Shown here piece after piece: positions 14,625 through 23,821 of a stretch of DNA of 52,743 nt. Numbering within the stretch: the first letter of the stretch is position 1; each line of letters opens with the position of its first letter. The position numbers and the translations under genes were made by a program. This DNA is from UBA6022 sp032154105 (GTDB taxonomy: Bacteria > Patescibacteriota > Saccharimonadia > Saccharimonadales > Saccharimonadaceae). The stretch covers positions 1-52,743 of the forward strand of contig JALDYI010000007.1 in NCBI GenBank assembly GCA_032154105.1, written 5' to 3'. The notes under the pieces were generated by a model. That model was not told where the DNA came from and did not search any database. It was given only the letters and a program-made list of their open reading frames with translations.

Positions 14625-16004
14625 ATGACTATTTCTGATTTACTCAAACAAGATACTACTGCTCGCCGTCGTGTTGAGATTGCGCTTGAAAAGGCAGCCT
14701 CTACAAACCACTACCACGCTCTTTTGAGTTTGACGCCAGGGCGTGCTTTGGAACGTGCCGATGCAGTTGATCGCGGAGAGATTTCTGGCCGGCTAGCAGG
14801 CATTCCGTTTGTTGTGAAGGATAACTTTTTAGCTTTTGGTGCCCCAACAACGGCGGCTAGTAAAATGCTTGAGAACTTCCAGGCTCCACTTCAGGCGACT
14901 GCGGTCGAGAGGCTTGAAGCCGAGGGTGCAATCTGCATCGGCAAGGCTAATCTTGACGCGTTTGCGCATGGCGGTAGTACGGAGAACTCCGCTTTTGGCC
15001 CAACACTCAATGCTATTGATACGACCAAGGTTGCGGGTGGAAGTAGTGGCGGCTCGGCGGTTGTGACTGCGCTTGATGTGGTGCCTTTTGCGCTTGGTAC
15101 CGACACTGGCGGATCAATTCGTCAGCCCGCGAGCTTTAATGGTGTCGTGGGTGTGAAGCCAACCTACGGCACAGTGAGTCGCTACGGTGTGGTTGCAATG
15201 GCGAGTAGCACCGATACGATTGGCTGTTTTGCGCATAGCGCTGCCGACGCTGCGCTTATTATGGATATTATGGCCGGTAAAGACGAGCGTGATATGACAA
15301 CACTTCCAGACTATTTTGCACCGCTTGATTCTTCAAAACCAGCTCAAAAAATCGGACTCATTAAAGAATTTATGAGTGACGATGTTGACGCCGAAGTGCG
15401 TGCTCATATCGAAGGCTATGTCGAGAAACTCCAAAACGCCGGACATACTGTCGAAGAGGTGAGCCTTCCTATCGTTAAGCATACACTTGCGATGTACTAT
15501 ATTATCGTGCCGGCCGAGATTAGTAGTAACCTTGCACGCTACGATGGTATTCGCTACGGTTATCGCGCTGAAGGTGTGCAGACGCTTGCCGAACTGTATG
15601 GTAAGACGCGCGATCAAGGGTTTGTGACAGAAAATAAGCGCCGCATCATGATTGGTAGTTACGTGTTGTCGAGCGGGTTCTTCGATGCGTATTATCAGCA
15701 GGCGCAAAAAGCACGTACGCTACTCATTGACGAATACAATGAGCTATTCGATACCTACGATGCGCTTATTGGTCCAGTTTCACCGACGCCAGCCTTTAGC
15801 CTAGGTGAGAACACGGCCGACCCCGTAAAGATGTATCTTGCAGATATCATGACCGTACCGCCGAGTCTTGCAGGGCTTCCGGCGATAAGTGTGCCAGCTG
15901 GGGTTACGGAAGCCGGCCTACCTGTTGGTGTCCAGCTTGTCGGTAAACGTAAGTCTGACGCGCAGCTACTTGCGCTTGCTGCGTCACTAGAAGGTGATCA
16001 ATAA
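14625..16004 (+). CDS. gatA: Asp-tRNA(Asn)/Glu-tRNA(Gln) amidotransferase subunit A
   Basis: 459-aa amidase-signature protein that frees ammonia from glutamine for transamidation. The Ser-cisSer-Lys triad is intact: Lys65 (VVKDN), Ser140 (in GGSSGGS) and Ser164 (TDTGGSIRQP). The spacing 75 and 24 equals that of characterised GatA. The complex corrects Glu-tRNA(Gln), and in many bacteria Asp-tRNA(Asn). The stop overlaps the ATG of the next gene by one base, so translation is coupled into the unexpected small gene between gatA and gatB. Confidence 0.96.
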   Translation: MTISDLLKQDTTARRRVEIALEKAASTNHYHALLSLTPGRALERADAVDRGEISGRLAGIPFVVKDNFLAFGAPTTAASKMLENFQAPLQATAVERLEAEGAICIGKANLDAFAHGGSTENSAFGPTLNAIDTTKVAGGSSGGSAVVTALDVVPFALGTDTGGSIRQPASFNGVVGVKPTYGTVSRYGVVAMASSTDTIGCFAHSAADAALIMDIMAGKDERDMTTLPDYFAPLDSSKPAQKIGLIKEFMSDDVDAEVRAHIEGYVEKLQNAGHTVEEVSLPIVKHTLAMYYIIVPAEISSNLARYDGIRYGYRAEGVQTLAELYGKTRDQGFVTENKRRIMIGSYVLSSGFFDAYYQQAQKARTLLIDEYNELFDTYDALIGPVSPTPAFSLGENTADPVKMYLADIMTVPPSLAGLPAISVPAGVTEAGLPVGVQLVGKRKSDAQLLALAASLEGDQ

Positions 16005-16423
16005 TGGACGGATCGGTTATCATCTTTTTTGCGGCCATTTTAATTGTCGCCGGGCTGCTACTCGCGGTCGTAACACTGACAAAAAAAGGTGTGACGCAGC
16101 TCGATGTCGATAAATATCGAGTGAAGTGGATGGCGATCGAACAGCAATTGCAACGCGATCACGAAACAAGCTATCATATGACCATCTTGAACGCCGATAA
16201 GTTGCTCGACCTTGCACTTAAGGAGCGTGGGATTAAGGGTGAGACGATGGGTGAGCGTATGAAGAACGCCAAGGATACGTGGCGAAACGCCAACGCCGTG
16301 TGGGGTGCGCACAAGCTTCGCAACCAAATCGCTCACGAGGCGGATGTGCGAGTCGGATACGATGATGCGCGCCGGGCACTAGCTGGATTTAAACAAGCCC
16401 TTAAGGATGTAGGAGCAATTTAA
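16004..16423 (+). CDS. Membrane-anchored HEPN-like protein within gatCAB
   Basis: 139 aa. Residues about 5-26 form a membrane helix, followed by a basic stop (TKKG). The rest is helical and cytoplasmic. The segment LRNQIAHEADVRVG holds an exact R-N-x3-H motif (Arg106, Asn107, His111), the active-site pattern of HEPN ribonucleases, followed by a long last helix as in HEPN folds. Both ends overlap or abut gatA and gatB by single bases, so it is co-translated with the amidotransferase. Many HEPN-like proteins are RNases or toxins, and others are inactive scaffolds. No antitoxin-like neighbour is present, which argues against a simple toxin-antitoxin pair. Confidence 0.68.
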   Translation: MDGSVIIFFAAILIVAGLLLAVVTLTKKGVTQLDVDKYRVKWMAIEQQLQRDHETSYHMTILNADKLLDLALKERGIKGETMGERMKNAKDTWRNANAVWGAHKLRNQIAHEADVRVGYDDARRALAGFKQALKDVGAI

Positions 16424-17874
16424 TGGTACGTGATGAAATTCTAGATAAATACGAGATGACAATTGGTATTGAATGTCATGTCCAGCTTGCGACAGCCACA
16501 AAGCTATTTAGCGGTGCGGATAATGATGCTCGTGACAAGTCGCCGAACAGTGTAGTGAGCCCGATTGATTTCGGTCTTCCAGGCATGCTGCCTGTACTCA
16601 ACCGCGAGGCGGTAAACCTCGCTATTAAAGCTGGTAAGGCGCTTAATGCCCCGATTGCGCATGTCAGCCGGTTCGATCGAAAGCACTATTTCTATCCAGA
16701 CCTTCCAAAAGGGTATCAAACGACGCAGATGTACGAGCCGATTATTCAGGCTGGTTATATTGACGCTCCGCTTGAAGATGGTACGACCGTTCGTGTCCGT
16801 ATTCATCATGCGCACATGGAAGAGGACGCCGGAAAATTGACGCACTTTGATGGCTATACGCTCGTCGACCTTAACCGAGCGGGTACGCCTCTTATTGAAA
16901 TTGTATCTGAACCGGATATCCACTCGGCGGCAGCCGCCAAGGCGTATGCGAATGAACTGTATCGCCTTATGACATATGCAGGCGTGACGCATGGCGACCT
17001 CTACCATGGTAATATGCGTTTTGACGTCAACCTGTCGGTTGCTCCAAAAGGTTCGACCGAGCTTGGCACGCGAGCTGAAGTGAAGAATCTCAACTCTTTC
17101 CGAAGTGTTGAAAAGGCTGCTGAATACGAATTCCGCCGTCAAGTCGAGCGACTTGAAAGTGGTGAGCGAGTTGTGCAGGAGACGCGCGGTTGGGACGATG
17201 CCAAGCTGATTACCACGAGCCAGCGCTCTAAAGAAGACGCACAAGACTATCGCTATATGCCCGATGCTGACATTCCGCCGATTGTACTTACGCCAGAGGA
17301 GATTGCTGCGGTCCAAGCAACGGTGCCACATTTGCCATCATTCTACCGCGAAGCATGGAAGGCGATCGGATTTGATGAAACGGTCATCAATGCACTCCTT
17401 GCAAGCCGTGACATGGCCGAACTGGTTCAGCGCATATTCGAGACGAGTGGCGCAAGTGCTGCGCGTCGAGTCGGCCTTTGGTTTTTGATGACGCTAAGTG
17501 ATAATGCTGTAGATGAATCTGAGAAGACCACCGTAACGGTATCCGATGACCATCTTGTTCAGCTTGCAGTCATGGTGGACGATAATAAGTTGAGCTCAAC
17601 GGCTGCCAAGGAAGTATTTATGGATATGCTAAGCTCGTCGGAAAGTCCGGAAGTGATTGCGGAGCGAAAAAATCTGCTTCAGGTCAGTGATGAAGGTGCA
17701 ATTGCGGCTATTGTCGATGAAGTATTGGCCGATCCAGCAAGCGCTAAAGCTATCGAGGATATTCGAAACGGTAACGATAAAGTGATTGGTTTCCTCGTGG
17801 GGCAGATCATGAAAAAGTCTCAAGGAAAGGCAAACCCGGCGCTGGCGCAAAAGCTCATACGCGAACGATTGTAA
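16423..17874 (+). CDS. gatB: Asp-tRNA(Asn)/Glu-tRNA(Gln) amidotransferase subunit B
   Basis: 483-aa GatB, full length. It binds the mischarged tRNA, activates the acyl group with ATP and receives ammonia from GatA. The N-terminal catalytic domain shows IGIECHVQL and the conserved DRKHYFYPDLPKGYQ segment (about residues 86-100). LNRAGTPLIEIVSEPD follows, and the C-terminal YqeY-like tail (about 330-483) is present. The ATG overlaps the TAA of the HEPN-like gene. Confidence 0.97.
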   Translation: MVRDEILDKYEMTIGIECHVQLATATKLFSGADNDARDKSPNSVVSPIDFGLPGMLPVLNREAVNLAIKAGKALNAPIAHVSRFDRKHYFYPDLPKGYQTTQMYEPIIQAGYIDAPLEDGTTVRVRIHHAHMEEDAGKLTHFDGYTLVDLNRAGTPLIEIVSEPDIHSAAAAKAYANELYRLMTYAGVTHGDLYHGNMRFDVNLSVAPKGSTELGTRAEVKNLNSFRSVEKAAEYEFRRQVERLESGERVVQETRGWDDAKLITTSQRSKEDAQDYRYMPDADIPPIVLTPEEIAAVQATVPHLPSFYREAWKAIGFDETVINALLASRDMAELVQRIFETSGASAARRVGLWFLMTLSDNAVDESEKTTVTVSDDHLVQLAVMVDDNKLSSTAAKEVFMDMLSSSESPEVIAERKNLLQVSDEGAIAAIVDEVLADPASAKAIEDIRNGNDKVIGFLVGQIMKKSQGKANPALAQKLIRERL

Positions 17875-17902
17875 TAGCTTCGTTAATAATAGGAGGTGGA
17901 CC

Positions 17903-18778
17903 ATGAAACAACCAACGAAGGCGATTATCTGTGCTGCAGGACTTGGAACGAGATTTCTGCCACAGACCAAGGCAATGCCAAAGGAAATGTTGCCGATTAT
18001 TGACCGCCCTGTCATTCAATTGATTGTCGAAGAGGCGGTCGCAGCGGGCGTGACTGATATTATTATTGTGACTGGCCCAACCAAGCGCGCGATCGAAGAT
18101 CACTTCGACCGTAGTGATGAACTCGAGAAAGAACTACGTGAAAAAGGTAAGGACGATAAGGCAGATGAGATTGAAGCGATCGCTCACCTTGCGAATTTTG
18201 TTTATGTGCGGCAAAAGGGCTCGCCAAAGGGTAATGCTCGTCCGGTTCTTAACGCTGCGCACTTGATTGATGACGACGAGCCTTTCTTTGTCTTTTTTGC
18301 TGACGATTTCTTCCGCAGTGAAGTGCCGCGTGCAACTCAACTAAAAAACGCGTATGAAATGACGGGCAAGTCGGTGATATCGCTGATTGAAGTCGACAAA
18401 AAAGATGCGGATAAATACGGCATGGCAGCGATTTCGGATAAGGCTGACGATGTAACATTTAGAGTAACTGAGCTCGTCGAGAAGCCCGGCGAAGCCCATA
18501 CGCCAAGTGCTTTTGCGTCCGTAGGCGGATACTTGCTCACTCCGGATATCTGGCCGATCCTGCAGAAGGAGACGGTGAGCGCTCGTGGCGAGATTGAGTT
18601 ATCTGAGGCGATCGGCGTATTGGCGCGCAGTAATGAGGTATATGGCCGTTTTATTCAGGGCATATGGCACGATACTGGTGACCAGTTGAAGTACCTAAAG
18701 GCAGTTGTCGATATTGCCCTGGAAAGTGATGAGTATGGGGCCGACTTTGCAGAGTACCTGAAAAATCGTTTATCATAG
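17903..18778 (+). CDS. galU: UTP-glucose-1-phosphate uridylyltransferase
   Basis: 291-aa GalU making UDP-glucose from UTP and glucose 1-phosphate. The N-terminal nucleotide loop is AAGLGTRFLPQTKAMPKEM (about residues 12-30), followed by the PVIQLIVEEA segment. VEKP occurs near residue 193, and the C-terminal GIWHDTGDQLKYLKA is typical. An AGGAGGTGG ribosome site precedes the ATG. UDP-glucose would serve surface glycans or lipids. No partner glycosyltransferase is adjacent. Confidence 0.96.
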   Translation: MKQPTKAIICAAGLGTRFLPQTKAMPKEMLPIIDRPVIQLIVEEAVAAGVTDIIIVTGPTKRAIEDHFDRSDELEKELREKGKDDKADEIEAIAHLANFVYVRQKGSPKGNARPVLNAAHLIDDDEPFFVFFADDFFRSEVPRATQLKNAYEMTGKSVISLIEVDKKDADKYGMAAISDKADDVTFRVTELVEKPGEAHTPSAFASVGGYLLTPDIWPILQKETVSARGEIELSEAIGVLARSNEVYGRFIQGIWHDTGDQLKYLKAVVDIALESDEYGADFAEYLKNRLS

Positions 18779-18795
18779 AAGTGTCTGAGAGAATA

Positions 18796-18820
18796 AGGCT
18801 AGCTAGCTTGTTTTATTCCG
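18796..18820 (+). terminator. Weak terminator-like hairpin after galU
   Basis: The palindromic GCTAGCTAGC core with flanking AAG/CTTG pairs runs into TTTTATT. The stem is short with a G-T pair, so it would end galU transcription only partly. Confidence 0.35.
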
Positions 18821-18849
18821 AGGACACGTACTATGACACGTAGTATAAT
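18821..18849 (+). promoter_or_regulatory. Promoter of the small membrane-protein cluster
   Basis: TATAAT (18844-18849) lies 31 nt before the first ATG. The -35 region has no good match. It is instead occupied by two copies of GACACGTA (18823-18830 and 18835-18842) spaced 12 bp apart, roughly one helical turn. The weak -35 box and in-phase repeats suggest an activator or repressor site. Confidence 0.45.
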
Positions 18850-18879
18850 ATAGATACAACTAACCAATAAGGAGGTGAT

Positions 18880-19131
18880 ATGGGTTGGATAGCATGGATC
18901 GTCTTAGGTGCACTTGCCGGATGGATCGCGAAGGCAATCATGAAGGAAGAAGGTGGTCTTCTCAAAAATATTATCGTTGGTATTTTGGGCGCGCTACTTG
19001 GTGGCTTTATCGTTAAGCTTCTCGGTGGTGAGGGTGTAGATGACTTTAGTATCTATAGTCTTTTCGTAGCCATACTTGGTGCGATTGTTCTTATATTCAT
19101 CGTGCGATTTGTCACGGGCAGGAAGGCGTAA
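18880..19131 (+). CDS. GlsB/YeaQ/YmgE-family membrane protein
   Basis: 83-aa, three-helix membrane protein of the transglycosylase-associated (GlsB/YeaQ/YmgE) type. MGWIAWIVLGALAGWIAK opens the first helix, and the glycine-rich second helix (GILGALLGGFIVKLLGG) is characteristic. These proteins are often induced by stationary phase or envelope stress, but their molecular role is unclear. The ribosome site AAGGAGGTGAT (18869-18879) matches the anti-Shine-Dalgarno end of 16S rRNA almost completely. It heads a cluster of four small genes. Confidence 0.88.
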   Translation: MGWIAWIVLGALAGWIAKAIMKEEGGLLKNIIVGILGALLGGFIVKLLGGEGVDDFSIYSLFVAILGAIVLIFIVRFVTGRKA

Positions 19132-19134
19132 GCT

Positions 19135-19383
19135 ATGAGTGGCGCAGCTGAGATACTCGTTATTATCTTGTCGGTGGTTTTGGCGATCTTTCTCATCTTG
19201 GCAATAATTCTCGTTGTTTTGCTTATCAAAGTGACTCGACAGATTAAAAAAGTTGCAGAGACGGCCGGACGTACGGCAAATAGTGTTGAATCGGCCATTG
19301 CTGGATTTGCAAAAGTGACATCATCGGCGTTTATTATGAAACTTATTACGAAGCAGTTGAGTAAGTTTAAGAATCGAAAATAA
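19135..19383 (+). CDS. Small membrane protein with C-terminal amphipathic tail
   Basis: 82 aa. Residues about 5-32 are a long hydrophobic helix, followed by KVTRQIKKVAETAGRTANSV, a helix with heptad spacing, and a basic end (KFKNRK). The build resembles DUF948-type proteins that often sit beside YtxH genes, as here. It starts 3 nt after the previous stop and precedes the YtxH-like gene by 11 nt. Confidence 0.7.
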   Translation: MSGAAEILVIILSVVLAIFLILAIILVVLLIKVTRQIKKVAETAGRTANSVESAIAGFAKVTSSAFIMKLITKQLSKFKNRK

Positions 19384-19394
19384 AGGAGAAGCAT

Positions 19395-19670
19395 ATGTCT
19401 AAAGGTAAATTTGTTCTCGGTGCACTTATCGGCGCAGCAGCAGGTGTTGTTGCAGGAATGCTCACGGCTCCAAAGAGTGGCAAGGAAACACGGGCTGATC
19501 TTAAGGCGAAGGCGCATGATCTTCGCGATCAGGCGGATGAGGCGGCTGAAACTGCCAAAACAAAGGCGGCTGATGCTGCGGAAGACGTAAAGCTTAAGGC
19601 GGAGGATCTTCGCGAGCGAACTGAGCACGCTATCGAGGGTGCGAAAAAGGGCTTTCGCGAGAATAGGTAA
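19395..19670 (+). CDS. YtxH-like protein
   Basis: 91 aa. The N-terminal glycine/alanine-rich helix GKFVLGALIGAAAGVVAGML followed by TAPKSGKETR is the YtxH signature. Residues 35-85 are a highly charged Ala/Lys/Asp/Glu helix resembling LEA or apolipoprotein-like repeats. An AAAGGAG ribosome site precedes the ATG. YtxH proteins are general-stress proteins in Firmicutes, with no defined biochemical activity. Confidence 0.85.
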   Translation: MSKGKFVLGALIGAAAGVVAGMLTAPKSGKETRADLKAKAHDLRDQADEAAETAKTKAADAAEDVKLKAEDLRERTEHAIEGAKKGFRENR

Positions 19671-19695
19671 GTACTATTTGCGCAAAAATCACCAT

Positions 19696-19727
19696 CGTGG
19701 CACACTGAATGAAAACAGTGTGCCACG
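19696..19727 (+). other. Perfect 12-bp hairpin between the YtxH-like and DUF5665-like genes
   Basis: Arms 19696-19707 and 19716-19727 pair without mismatch around an AATGAAAA loop. No T-run follows, so it is not a plain terminator. It may be a processing or stability element that sets the 3' end of the upstream messages, or a pause site inside the operon. Confidence 0.6.
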
Positions 19728-19748
19728 TATGTAAGTAAAGGAAATGAT

Positions 19749-20039
19749 GTGAATAAGAAGAGTGTTGTGAAGAAGGTTGTCGAGAAGGCGAAAGAAGATA
19801 ACGAGCGAGGTGCTCGTCATGAGCTGATCGAAGAGTTATTTTACGATTTCCACAAAAGCCGCAAGCAAGTGTATTGGATGAATTTCATTCGCGGACTATT
19901 TTTTGGCTTCGGTAGTGTGCTTGGCGGTACGATTCTTGTTGCGATCACAGTGTGGATCATAAGCCAGTTTGTTGATTGGCCGGGAGTCGGCGACTATTTT
20001 GAACAGCTACGCAATACGCTTGAGATGCGAACGCGCTAA
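19749..20039 (+). CDS. DUF5665-like small membrane protein
   Basis: 96 aa, starting at GTG after AAGGA. A charged N-terminus (residues 1-40) precedes NFIRGLFFGFGSVLGGTILVAITVWIIS, a glycine-containing membrane helix (about 45-72), and a short C-terminal tail ending VGDYFEQLRNTLEMRTR. The pattern of FxRGxxxGxGxxxGxT followed by a VDxPxxGxxF segment matches DUF5665 proteins. The function is not known. The 12-bp hairpin upstream may uncouple it from the YtxH-like gene. Confidence 0.75.
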   Translation: MNKKSVVKKVVEKAKEDNERGARHELIEELFYDFHKSRKQVYWMNFIRGLFFGFGSVLGGTILVAITVWIISQFVDWPGVGDYFEQLRNTLEMRTR

Positions 20040-20071
20040 TTTTACTACAGACAAATCAACAACGACGAGGG

Positions 20072-20077
20072 TATACT
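20072..20077 (+). promoter_or_regulatory. -10 box of dnaE
   Basis: TATACT ends 11 nt before the dnaE ATG, giving a leader of about 4-5 nt with no ribosome site. The -35 region is weak. Confidence 0.5.
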
Positions 20078-20088
20078 AGTAAGTACTT

Positions 20089-23000
20089 ATGGGGGTAGAA
20101 ATCGCATCACAGCCGGTGGAGACGGCAAAGCTTCAGGCGTCGGACTATGTCCATCTGCATAACCATACCCATCATAGCCTTCTTGACGGCTTAACAAAGA
20201 TCCCAGACCTCGTTCGAACGGTCAAAGAGCTCGGTATGGAAGCGACTGCGATCACCGACCACGGAACGATGAGTGGCACGATTGAATTCTACAAGGCGGC
20301 TCAAGCTGGTGGTATAAAGCCTATTCTCGGCATGGAGGCATATGTCGCTGCCCGCTCTCGCCATGACCGCGATCCACAAAAAGATAAGGCTCGTTATCAC
20401 TTGATTATCTTAGCTATGAACGATCAGGGTTACCGTAACCTTATGAAACTGTCGACACAGGCGAATCTTGAGGGTATGTATTATAAGCCTCGTATCGACC
20501 ATGAGCTACTCGAGAAATACAATGAAGGTTTGATTATTCTGTCGGCCTGTGCGAGCGGTGAGGTGGGTGAAAACCTGCGTTCGGATAACTACGAAGAGGC
20601 AAAAAGAGTCGCGAGCTGGTATAAATCGATATTTGGAGACCGGTACTATCTTGAGTTACAAGATCATGGTCACCCCGACTGTCCTGCTAAGTGGGATGTA
20701 CAGGTGAAGATCAATGAATACCTCCATCGTCTATCTGAAGATCTTGATATTCCGTGCGCCGTTACGAGTGACGGTCATTATTTGAGCCATGATGATCAAG
20801 ACGCGCATGAGATTTTGCTATGTGTCGGGACGGGTTCGTACTTGAGTGACGAAAAGCGTATGAGCCTGAAGGATTTCGAGCTCCACGTAACTGATCCGCG
20901 CGATATCATTAGCCGTTGGGAAAAGACGAATCCTGAAGCCGTCCGAAATACGAAGCGGATCGCCGATCGCTGTAATGTCGAGATTGAGCTTGGCAAGATC
21001 CTGATCCCTGAGTTTCCAGTGCCGGAAGGTATGACCGAGAAGTCGTATCTTGACCATCTTGTATATCAGGGTATGGCATTTCGTTACTTGGGTATTCCGT
21101 GGGAAGAATCGGGCGACATGGGAAATGACGCTATTCGTGAGAAGCTTTTGCCAGAGCAGATTGAACGGCTCGATATGGAGTTTGGTGTACTTGATCGCAT
21201 GGGCTACAATGGCTACTTCTTGATCGTCCAAGACTTTATTAACTGGGGAAAATCACAGGGAATTATCTTTGGTCCGGGCCGCGGTTCGGCGGCCGGTTCT
21301 ATTATCGCGTTTGCACTTCGCATTACCGACCTTGACCCACTTAAGTATGACCTTCTGTTTGAGCGATTCCTAAACCCAGATCGTATCTCGATGCCTGATA
21401 TCGATATCGATATTCAGGATACCCGTCGCGGTGAGGTGATTGAGTATTGTGCCGAAAAGTATGGTCGTGATCGCGTGACCAATATCGGTACATTTGGTAC
21501 GATGGCGGCACGTGCGGCTGTTCGTGATGTGGCCCGTGTGCTTCAAGTGCCGTACGCCGAAGCCGACCGTCTGTCTAAGATGATCCCGCCACCAGCGCAG
21601 GGGCGACACATTCCACTTGCAGTAAGTGTCAAAGAAGATGCTGATCTGAAGAAGGAATACGAATCGAATCCAACTTCGAAGCAGGTACTTGATTTTGCCA
21701 TGCGCCTTGAAGGCACGATGCGCTCCCATGGAGTGCATGCGGCCGGTGTCGTGATCGCACCCGAAGCGGTAGTAAACTACGTGCCGCTCGAGATGGCGCA
21801 AAAAGGTGTCGTTGCTACACAGTTTCCGATGGGGCCGGTGGAAGAGCTGGGGCTTCTTAAGATGGACTTCTTGGGCCTTTCCAACCTTACGATTATTAAT
21901 AATGCGCTCCGTATTATTAAAAAGGTGTATAAAAATGAGATTGATCTTTCCAAGATTCCGCTCAATGACGTAAAGACATATGAGCTGTTCCAGCGCGGTG
22001 ATACGACCGGTGTGTTCCAACTTGAGTCGGCGGGCATGAAGCGCTATCTACGTGAGCTCAAGCCAACGGTCTTTGAGGATATCATCGCCATGGTGGCGCT
22101 CTATCGCCCGGGTCCGATGCAGTTTATCGATAGCTTTATTAAGCGTAAGCATGGCCAGGAAGAGATCACGTATCTCGATAAAGGCATGGAGAACTCGCTT
22201 AAAAGTACGTATGGCATCTTGGTTTACCAAGAGCAGTTTATGCAGATCTCTAAGGAGTGGTCCGGGTTTACCGGTGGGCAAGCTGATACCCTACGTAAGG
22301 CGGTGGGTAAGAAGAACATTGACCTCATGCGTAAGGTAAAGGTTGATTTTGTTGAAGGTGCCATCAAGACGAGTGGTGCAAAGAAGGAAGTGGCTGAAAA
22401 GTTCTGGGATCAGCTGGAAGAATTTGCGAATTACTGTTTCAACAAGTCTCATGCTGCATGCTATGGCCTCGTTTCATACTGGACAGCTTACCTCAAGGCG
22501 CATTATCCCGATGCTTTTATGGCAGCGCTCATGACCAGCGATCAGGACGACATCGAACGTCTCGCGATTGAAATTACCGAGTGTAAACATATGGGGATCA
22601 CCGTCCTTGCACCAGATGTGAATGAGTCGTTTGTTGAGTTTGCAATCGTGCCAAACGAAAGCACTATTCGTTTCGGCATGGCGGCCATCAAGGGTGTTGG
22701 GGTTGGAGCGGTTGAAGAGATCTTGCGGGCTCGTGAGGACGGCAAGTTTATTGGCATTGAGGATTTTGCCAAGCGCGTATCGACAGGTAAGTTCAACAAA
22801 AAAGCCTGGGATTCGCTCATTAAGTCGGGTGGATTTGATGCTATGGGCGACCGCTCGGATCTGCTATACAATCTTGAAACTATTCAGGCGTTTGCAAGCA
22901 AGGTTCAGAAGGAGGCGCTTAGTGGTCAAACTGATCTGTTTGGCGGTCTAGTAGATGTCGCCAGTGTGCAGCCGACAGTGACGATGCAGGCAGCTCCAGC

Positions 23001-23820
23001 GAAGCATACCGATAAAGAGCGCCTTACGTGGGAACGTGAGCTGCTTGGCCTGTATATTAGTGCCCATCCACTCGACAATTATGATGCATACTTTGAAGAA
23101 CAAACTATTCCTCTAAGTCGTATGACGCCGGATGTTGACGGTAAGAAAGCAACGATTGGTGGGCTGGTAAGTACCGTCCGTACGATCATTACTAAGTCTG
23201 GTACGAAGATGGCGTTCGTCGGTATCGAAGACAAAACGGCCGAAGGTGAAGTGATTATTTTTCCGAATTTGTACGAGCAGGTCGGCGCCAAGTTGGTGCA
23301 GGATGCGGTTATTCGTGTCACTGGTAAGATGAGCGCTCGTGATCGTGATGGAAATCTGGGGACAGAATCTAAGATGATTGCCGATGAAGTGGTCGAAGTG
23401 ACCGATCAAGAGTTGCGTGAATACGAATCAACTGGACGTAAGATGGAGGCACCTAAGATGAGTGCCAAGGTAAAGGCGATGCGTGTCGCGGAATTTAAGG
23501 CAAAGAAAACCGGAGGCGAGGTGAGTATGCCAGCTAGTACAGCGCCAGCCGAAAAGCCGGTCGCTGAGAGGCCGCGCCCTATTCTTGACATTCCGGCTGT
23601 TAAAAAGCTTTTCGTTCATATTAAAGATACTGACAATCACGATGCACTGTTAGGTCTAAAGCAAATATGCAGCGAGTATCCGGGCAAGACCGATATTATT
23701 TTGGTGCTTGGTGCGGATAAAAAATCTGCGATTAAGTTGCCATTTGGCGTTGATGGCAGTGATAACCTCGTCAGTGCTCTTGTGAAGCAGCTCGGTGAGG
23801 ATTGTGTCATACTGAAGTAG
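20089..23820 (+). CDS. dnaE: DNA polymerase III alpha subunit
   Basis: 1243-aa replicative polymerase of the DnaE type. The N-terminal PHP domain shows HLHNHTHHSLLDG and TDHGTMSG. The polymerase site has PDIDIDI with Asp437 and Asp439, which match the catalytic aspartates of E. coli. A helix-hairpin-helix (GVGVGAVEEI, about residue 870) and an OB-fold (ATIGGLVSTVRTI, about 1020) follow. The last 110 residues are a tail after a Pro/Ala linker. The PHP metal ligands look largely intact, so it may carry its own proofreading. The stop lies 1 nt from the stop of the convergent methyltransferase gene. Confidence 0.97.
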   Translation: MGVEIASQPVETAKLQASDYVHLHNHTHHSLLDGLTKIPDLVRTVKELGMEATAITDHGTMSGTIEFYKAAQAGGIKPILGMEAYVAARSRHDRDPQKDKARYHLIILAMNDQGYRNLMKLSTQANLEGMYYKPRIDHELLEKYNEGLIILSACASGEVGENLRSDNYEEAKRVASWYKSIFGDRYYLELQDHGHPDCPAKWDVQVKINEYLHRLSEDLDIPCAVTSDGHYLSHDDQDAHEILLCVGTGSYLSDEKRMSLKDFELHVTDPRDIISRWEKTNPEAVRNTKRIADRCNVEIELGKILIPEFPVPEGMTEKSYLDHLVYQGMAFRYLGIPWEESGDMGNDAIREKLLPEQIERLDMEFGVLDRMGYNGYFLIVQDFINWGKSQGIIFGPGRGSAAGSIIAFALRITDLDPLKYDLLFERFLNPDRISMPDIDIDIQDTRRGEVIEYCAEKYGRDRVTNIGTFGTMAARAAVRDVARVLQVPYAEADRLSKMIPPPAQGRHIPLAVSVKEDADLKKEYESNPTSKQVLDFAMRLEGTMRSHGVHAAGVVIAPEAVVNYVPLEMAQKGVVATQFPMGPVEELGLLKMDFLGLSNLTIINNALRIIKKVYKNEIDLSKIPLNDVKTYELFQRGDTTGVFQLESAGMKRYLRELKPTVFEDIIAMVALYRPGPMQFIDSFIKRKHGQEEITYLDKGMENSLKSTYGILVYQEQFMQISKEWSGFTGGQADTLRKAVGKKNIDLMRKVKVDFVEGAIKTSGAKKEVAEKFWDQLEEFANYCFNKSHAACYGLVSYWTAYLKAHYPDAFMAALMTSDQDDIERLAIEITECKHMGITVLAPDVNESFVEFAIVPNESTIRFGMAAIKGVGVGAVEEILRAREDGKFIGIEDFAKRVSTGKFNKKAWDSLIKSGGFDAMGDRSDLLYNLETIQAFASKVQKEALSGQTDLFGGLVDVASVQPTVTMQAAPAKHTDKERLTWERELLGLYISAHPLDNYDAYFEEQTIPLSRMTPDVDGKKATIGGLVSTVRTIITKSGTKMAFVGIEDKTAEGEVIIFPNLYEQVGAKLVQDAVIRVTGKMSARDRDGNLGTESKMIADEVVEVTDQELREYESTGRKMEAPKMSAKVKAMRVAEFKAKKTGGEVSMPASTAPAEKPVAERPRPILDIPAVKKLFVHIKDTDNHDALLGLKQICSEYPGKTDIILVLGADKKSAIKLPFGVDGSDNLVSALVKQLGEDCVILK

Positions 23821-23821
23821 C

